Positions 21,688-24,795 of a stretch of 24,795 nucleotides of DNA are shown here, in pieces; positions within the stretch are counted from its first letter, which is position 1, and each line of letters starts with the position of its first letter. The translations under genes and the position numbers were made by a program. The stretch comes from Rubrobacter sp. Its GTDB lineage: Bacteria; Actinomycetota; Rubrobacteria; Rubrobacterales; Rubrobacteraceae. Location of the stretch: the NCBI GenBank assembly GCA_013695335.1, contig JACDAR010000203.1, positions 1 to 24,795 on the forward strand, in the 5' to 3' direction. Below the pieces are notes generated by a model. That model saw nothing but the letters and a program-made list of their open reading frames with translations, did not search any database and was not told the origin of the DNA.

Positions 21688-23529
21688 ATGCATTATCCGC
21701 TCAAGCCGGCCCGAACATTCGAACACTCCGGGAATGAGTTCGATACGCGGGCGCTGACCGGCCCTGAGGAGCCCGTCTCCAGGCCGGTATTGCTTGCCGT
21801 GGACGGGGACGAAGAAGCTCTGCGGGGGATCTCGCGCGAGCTGCACAAGCGTTACGGGGACGATTACCGCGTGGTCTGCGATAGGTCCCCGGAATCGGCC
21901 CTGGAACGGTTGCGGGGGTTCGAGGCGGCGGGCGACAAGGTGGCCCTCGTGCTCGCCGACCAGTGGCTGCCGGGGATGAGCGGGACGGACTTCCTGACGC
22001 GGGCCGGTGAGATCTACTCGACCGCCAAACGGGTCCTTCTCGTCGCCTGGGGAGACAGGACGGCCCCAGGGGCCATCCTTCAGGCCATGTCCCTCGGGCG
22101 CGTCGACTACTACGTGAACAAGCCCTGGGGAGAGCACGACGAGCGGTTCCACAAGGTGATCTCGGAGTTCCTCTACGACTGGGCCAAGGACCGGCTGCCG
22201 AAGTTCGAGGAGATCAGGGTTGTCGGCGAGCAGTGGTCACCGCGTTCGCACGAGCTGAGGGACCTGCTCGGCCGCAACGGCATCCTGCACACCTTCCACC
22301 CTGCGGACTCCAGAGAAGGCCGGGAGTTGCTTGCCCGAACTGGGCACGACCCGGCGCAGCTTCCCGTAGTGATCCTCTTCGACGGACAGGTGCTCGTAGA
22401 CCCCTCCAACTCCGACATTGCTGACGCCTGCGGGGCGAACCCTGATCTAGCGAAGTATGAGTTTGACCTCGTCGTGGTCGGAGCGGGGCCGGCGGGGCTG
22501 GCCGCCGGGGTCTATGCGGCCTCAGAGGGCCTCGACACCCTGATAGTGGAAGATGAGGCCGTGGGCGGGCAGGCTGGCACGAGCTCCCTGATCCGGAACT
22601 ACCTAGGCTTCCCCTCGGGCGTCGGCGGCGCGGAACTGGCCCGCCGGGCCGCGGAGCAGGCATGGCTCTTCGGCGGGACGTTCCTGTTCATGCGCCGCGT
22701 CACGGGACTGCGCCGCTCCGGGGATGAGATCGTGGTCGGCCTCTCCTGCGGCAACAATGTGACCGCCAAGTCAGTCATCATCGCCACCGGCGCCTCCTAC
22801 CGACGGCTGGGCGTCCCGAACCTCGAAGCCCTGAGCGGCTCTGGCGTGTTCTATGGGGCCGCCGTCTCCGAATCCCGGGCGATGAAGGATCAGGAAGTCT
22901 ACGTCGTGGGCGCGGGAAACTCGGCCGGGCAGGCCGCGATGCACCTCTCGAAGTACGCATCCCGCGTCTCGGTCGTGGTGCGCGGAGATTCGCTCGAAGC
23001 CAGCATGTCCCACTACCTGATCCAGGAGATAGAAACGGCCGACAACATTGAAGTCCTTCTCAACACGCGGGTGGTGGACGGTGGTGGCCGGGGGCGGCTG
23101 GAGAATCTCGTCCTCGAATATTCTTCCTCCGGGCTCACCGAGACCGTTCCAGCCGCCGGACTCTTCGTGCTTATCGGGGCGGAGCCGCATACTGGCTGGC
23201 TGCCGCAGGAGATCACCCGCGACGAGGACGGCTACGTCGTAACCGGGAGGGATCTCGCGCAGTACGGACAAACTCGCCGGGGGTGGCGCGTGGAGCGCCT
23301 GCCCCTGGAGATGGAGACGAGCATGGCTGGCGTTTTCGCCGTCGGAGACGTGAGGCACGGTTCCGTCAAGCGCGTGGCCTCCGCCGTGGGCGCGGGCTCC
23401 ATCGCTGTCCAGTCGGTCCACGAGTACCTGTCACTGGCCCAGCGCCAGGGATCTTCAGTTTCAAAGGAAGACGATGACATCGGAGAGGAGGTGCGCGATG
23501 TGCATGGGTTGACCCCCGCTGCCAGATAG
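21688..23529 (+). CDS. Receiver domain fused to thioredoxin-reductase-like FAD/NAD(P)H oxidoreductase, CxxC absent
   Basis: 613 residues from ATG 21688, with GAGGAAGG 7 bases ahead. Receiver domain (about 32-150) has D91 in VLADQWLPGMSG and K145 in YVNKPW. Residues 175-250 resemble a glutaredoxin-like domain (IRVVGEQWSPRSHELRDLL…VVILFDGQVLVDPS) in which the usual cysteine positions are Ser/Pro/Arg. The rest is a low-Mr thioredoxin-reductase fold: FAD loop VVVGAGPAGLAAG (262-274), ATGAS, NAD(P)H loop VVGAGNSAGQAA (406-417), C-terminal FAD contact VFAVGDVRHGSVKRVA. Where thioredoxin reductase has YCATC, this has YGAAV (389-393), so it cannot reduce thioredoxin by the normal disulfide route. Similar receiver-reductase fusions exist in other bacteria. 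It is the middle gene of a likely three-gene operon. Confidence 0.9.
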   Translation: MHYPLKPARTFEHSGNEFDTRALTGPEEPVSRPVLLAVDGDEEALRGISRELHKRYGDDYRVVCDRSPESALERLRGFEAAGDKVALVLADQWLPGMSGTDFLTRAGEIYSTAKRVLLVAWGDRTAPGAILQAMSLGRVDYYVNKPWGEHDERFHKVISEFLYDWAKDRLPKFEEIRVVGEQWSPRSHELRDLLGRNGILHTFHPADSREGRELLARTGHDPAQLPVVILFDGQVLVDPSNSDIADACGANPDLAKYEFDLVVVGAGPAGLAAGVYAASEGLDTLIVEDEAVGGQAGTSSLIRNYLGFPSGVGGAELARRAAEQAWLFGGTFLFMRRVTGLRRSGDEIVVGLSCGNNVTAKSVIIATGASYRRLGVPNLEALSGSGVFYGAAVSESRAMKDQEVYVVGAGNSAGQAAMHLSKYASRVSVVVRGDSLEASMSHYLIQEIETADNIEVLLNTRVVDGGGRGRLENLVLEYSSSGLTETVPAAGLFVLIGAEPHTGWLPQEITRDEDGYVVTGRDLAQYGQTRRGWRVERLPLEMETSMAGVFAVGDVRHGSVKRVASAVGAGSIAVQSVHEYLSLAQRQGSSVSKEDDDIGEEVRDVHGLTPAAR

Positions 23530-23556
23530 AGAGAGCCACCTTTCGGAAAGGGGAGC

Positions 23557-23880
23557 ATGATGCGCATCCAGGTCGTCAACTTCAGCCTCGCGGGTGTAAA
23601 GGAGGAGGATTACCTCAGCCAGGTCGAAGCCATAGCCCCGGCCTTCACCGGACTTCCCGGCCTCATTTCCAAAACCTGGCTGGTGAACAGCGAGACCAAC
23701 ACCTACGGCGGCGTCTACGTGTGGCGAGACCGGGAAGCGATGGAAGCCTACAAGCAGACCGACATCTACAACGGGATGCTGGCGAGCCCGCACTTCGAGA
23801 ACATAACCTCTACGGACTTCGGCGTGCTGGAAAATCCCACGCTTGTCACCCGTGGGTCCGCCCGGGTCTCCGCCGCCTGA
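23557..23880 (+). CDS. YdhR-like small monooxygenase-fold protein
   Basis: 107 residues, single alpha-beta (dimeric ferredoxin-like) domain. It begins MMRIQVVNFSLAGVKEEDYLSQ and contains GLPGLISKTWLVNSETNTYGGVYVWRDREAMEAYKQTDIYN, matching the YdhR family in which the W.V….N..GG.Y.W.d sequence is constant. YdhR proteins are called putative monooxygenases by structural likeness to cofactor-free quinone-forming enzymes; no activity is proven. An alternative start is the next codon (ATG 23560). The gene follows the flavoprotein by 27 bases. An inverted repeat CCTTTC-G-GAAAGG (23539-23551) overlaps its ribosome site and could reduce translation. Confidence 0.85.
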   Translation: MMRIQVVNFSLAGVKEEDYLSQVEAIAPAFTGLPGLISKTWLVNSETNTYGGVYVWRDREAMEAYKQTDIYNGMLASPHFENITSTDFGVLENPTLVTRGSARVSAA

Positions 23881-23923
23881 TCCAACCTCCGGTCCAGCCC
23901 GCCAGGGGAACCGTAGCGGCGCG

Positions 23924-23952
23924 TTGAAAGCTATCGCGCCGGAGGCTAGTCT
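23924..23952 (+). promoter_or_regulatory. Predicted hisC promoter
   Basis: TTGAAA (23924-23929), a 17-base spacer and TAGTCT (23947-23952). Transcription would start near 23959, leaving a leader of about 32 bases with AGAGGAG before the TTG start at 23991. Confidence 0.5.
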
Positions 23953-23990
23953 TGTCAGGCTGTTCATAGCCGAGAGAGGAGCGCCCGAGG

Positions 23991-24795
23991 TTGAAATTCA
24001 GGCCCGAGTTGGAACCGCTGAGGCTCTACGTCCCGCCGAAATCCTGGAGGATGGCGGCCGAGGGCAAAGCAGACAACTACGCGAAGCTGACCTCCAACGA
24101 GCTTGCCTTCGGCCCGCTCCCCGAGGCAGAGGCCGCGCTATCAGCGGTACTTCCCAGGGCCAACCGCTACCCTGACAGCCATGTATCGAGGCTCAGGGCG
24201 GCTATCGTGGAAGCCAACCCGGGCAGCGAAACAGGCAACGTCCTCGTCGGCAATGGATCCAGCGAGGTGTTGCTGAACACGCTTCAGTTGTTGCCGGGTG
24301 GAGGGGAGATCGTCTACCCGTGGCCCTCGTTCAGCCTGTATCCGATGCTCTGCGCCGTACTCGGGATGACGCCGCGCCCGGTATCCCTGACAGATGGGAA
24401 TGAGATCAAACCGGAGGCACTGCTCTCAGCGGTCACGGACGAGACGCGGGCCATGATCCTGTGCAACCCCAATAACCCTTCAGGCACGTATCTGCCCCTG
24501 GAACGGGTGAGAGAACTTGCCGGAGAGTTGCCTGATAGTGTGCTCCTGATCGTGGACGAAGCCTACATGGAGTTCGTGGACGATCCGGCATACCGCGATT
24601 CCCATATCCTGGCCCTGGAGGCCGAGAACGTCGTTATGGCCCGCACGTTCTCGAAGGCGCACGGGCTCGCGGGATTGCGGATGGGTTACGGCATCGCGTC
24701 CGAAAGAATAGCGGACTACGCCGAGCGGGTGCGCTTCCCGGTCTCGGTGAACCTGGCGGCACAGGTCGCGGCAACGGCGTCCATGCTGGCGCGCG
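23991..24795 (+). CDS. hisC: Histidinol-phosphate aminotransferase (3' partial)
   Basis: The frame from TTG 23991 is open to the right edge, giving 268 residues of an expected 350-370. AGAGGAG ends 9 bases before the TTG. Fold-type I aminotransferase features of HisC are present in order: KLTSNELAFGPLP near the N-terminus, RANRYPDSHVSRLR, GNGSSEVL (phosphate loop), YPWPSFSLYP, CNPNNPSG (pyridine-ring Asn), VDEAYMEF (Asp/Tyr contacts) and RTFSKAHGLAGLRMGYG with the Schiff-base lysine. It transfers an amino group from glutamate to imidazole-acetol phosphate in histidine synthesis; some HisC enzymes also act on aromatic keto acids. It probably begins a his operon beyond the window. Confidence 0.93.
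   Translation, partial: MKFRPELEPLRLYVPPKSWRMAAEGKADNYAKLTSNELAFGPLPEAEAALSAVLPRANRYPDSHVSRLRAAIVEANPGSETGNVLVGNGSSEVLLNTLQLLPGGGEIVYPWPSFSLYPMLCAVLGMTPRPVSLTDGNEIKPEALLSAVTDETRAMILCNPNNPSGTYLPLERVRELAGELPDSVLLIVDEAYMEFVDDPAYRDSHILALEAENVVMARTFSKAHGLAGLRMGYGIASERIADYAERVRFPVSVNLAAQVAATASMLAR

Noticed and set aside
1..24795. CRISPR arrays, tRNA/rRNA genes, transposases, phage genes, riboswitch consensus
   Set aside because: None seen on reading both strands; the only regular repeats are the 12-bp kinase minisatellite, the small TATCAGG-type repeat and the 8-bp tandem pair.

Overview
The window is high-GC bacterial DNA with dense, mostly well-supported genes on both strands. Protein character and layout (MoeZ-type rhodanese fusion, PknB-type kinases, class I-beta DAHP synthase followed by kinases, DevR-like response regulator, GTG/TTG starts, leaderless-looking promoters) suggest a deep-branching actinobacterium, most likely Rubrobacter or a relative. 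This assignment is inference; no rRNA or other marker is present.

Layout. 3-365: 3' end of a MoeZ-like adenylyltransferase/sulfurtransferase, closed by a strong terminator. 450-3707 (+): M19 dipeptidase, PLP-dependent group II decarboxylase, TMEM175-type channel. 3747-7705 (-): EamA transporter with an M42 aminopeptidase, a DUF3891 protein, a small repeat element, an unknown two-helix membrane protein and a PAP2 phosphatase. 7845-8114 (+): an 89-residue unknown. 8121-14866 (-): aroQ, aroF, two paralogous transmembrane Ser/Thr kinases, an HtrA protease, a cold-shock protein and rpiA, with internal promoters. 14930-18426 (-): a NarL/DevR-like response regulator overlapping a 949-residue multi-sensor histidine kinase. 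18427-20767: a small basic protein gene, a decayed beta-solenoid-type gene, an Rv2258c-like methyltransferase and a GNAT pseudogene. 20764-23880: a SnoaL-like protein diverging from a three-gene set (second small basic protein, receiver-flavoprotein fusion, YdhR-like monooxygenase). 23991-end: 5' part of hisC.

The most interesting signal is a likely regulon. Two small proteins sharing an ELLREA...R..R core lie 2.9 kb apart. Upstream of both is a colinear, ungapped 70-base block that begins with a GGACTTT-G-CC element resembling the DevR/DosR dormancy box. The second copy has a perfect GGACTWWAGTCC core plus a second inverted repeat. The first copy sits in the intergenic region of the response regulator itself, whose recognition helix resembles that of DevR. 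The second precedes a flavoprotein related to thioredoxin reductase in which the usual CxxC is absent. I infer a redox/hypoxia-type two-component circuit controlling these small proteins; this is a hypothesis from sequence.

Other points: leaderless-looking starts for aroQ and one kinase, a probable CTG start for htrA, a 12-bp in-frame minisatellite in a kinase, and a dispersed-repeat insertion that appears to have duplicated the end of a gene.
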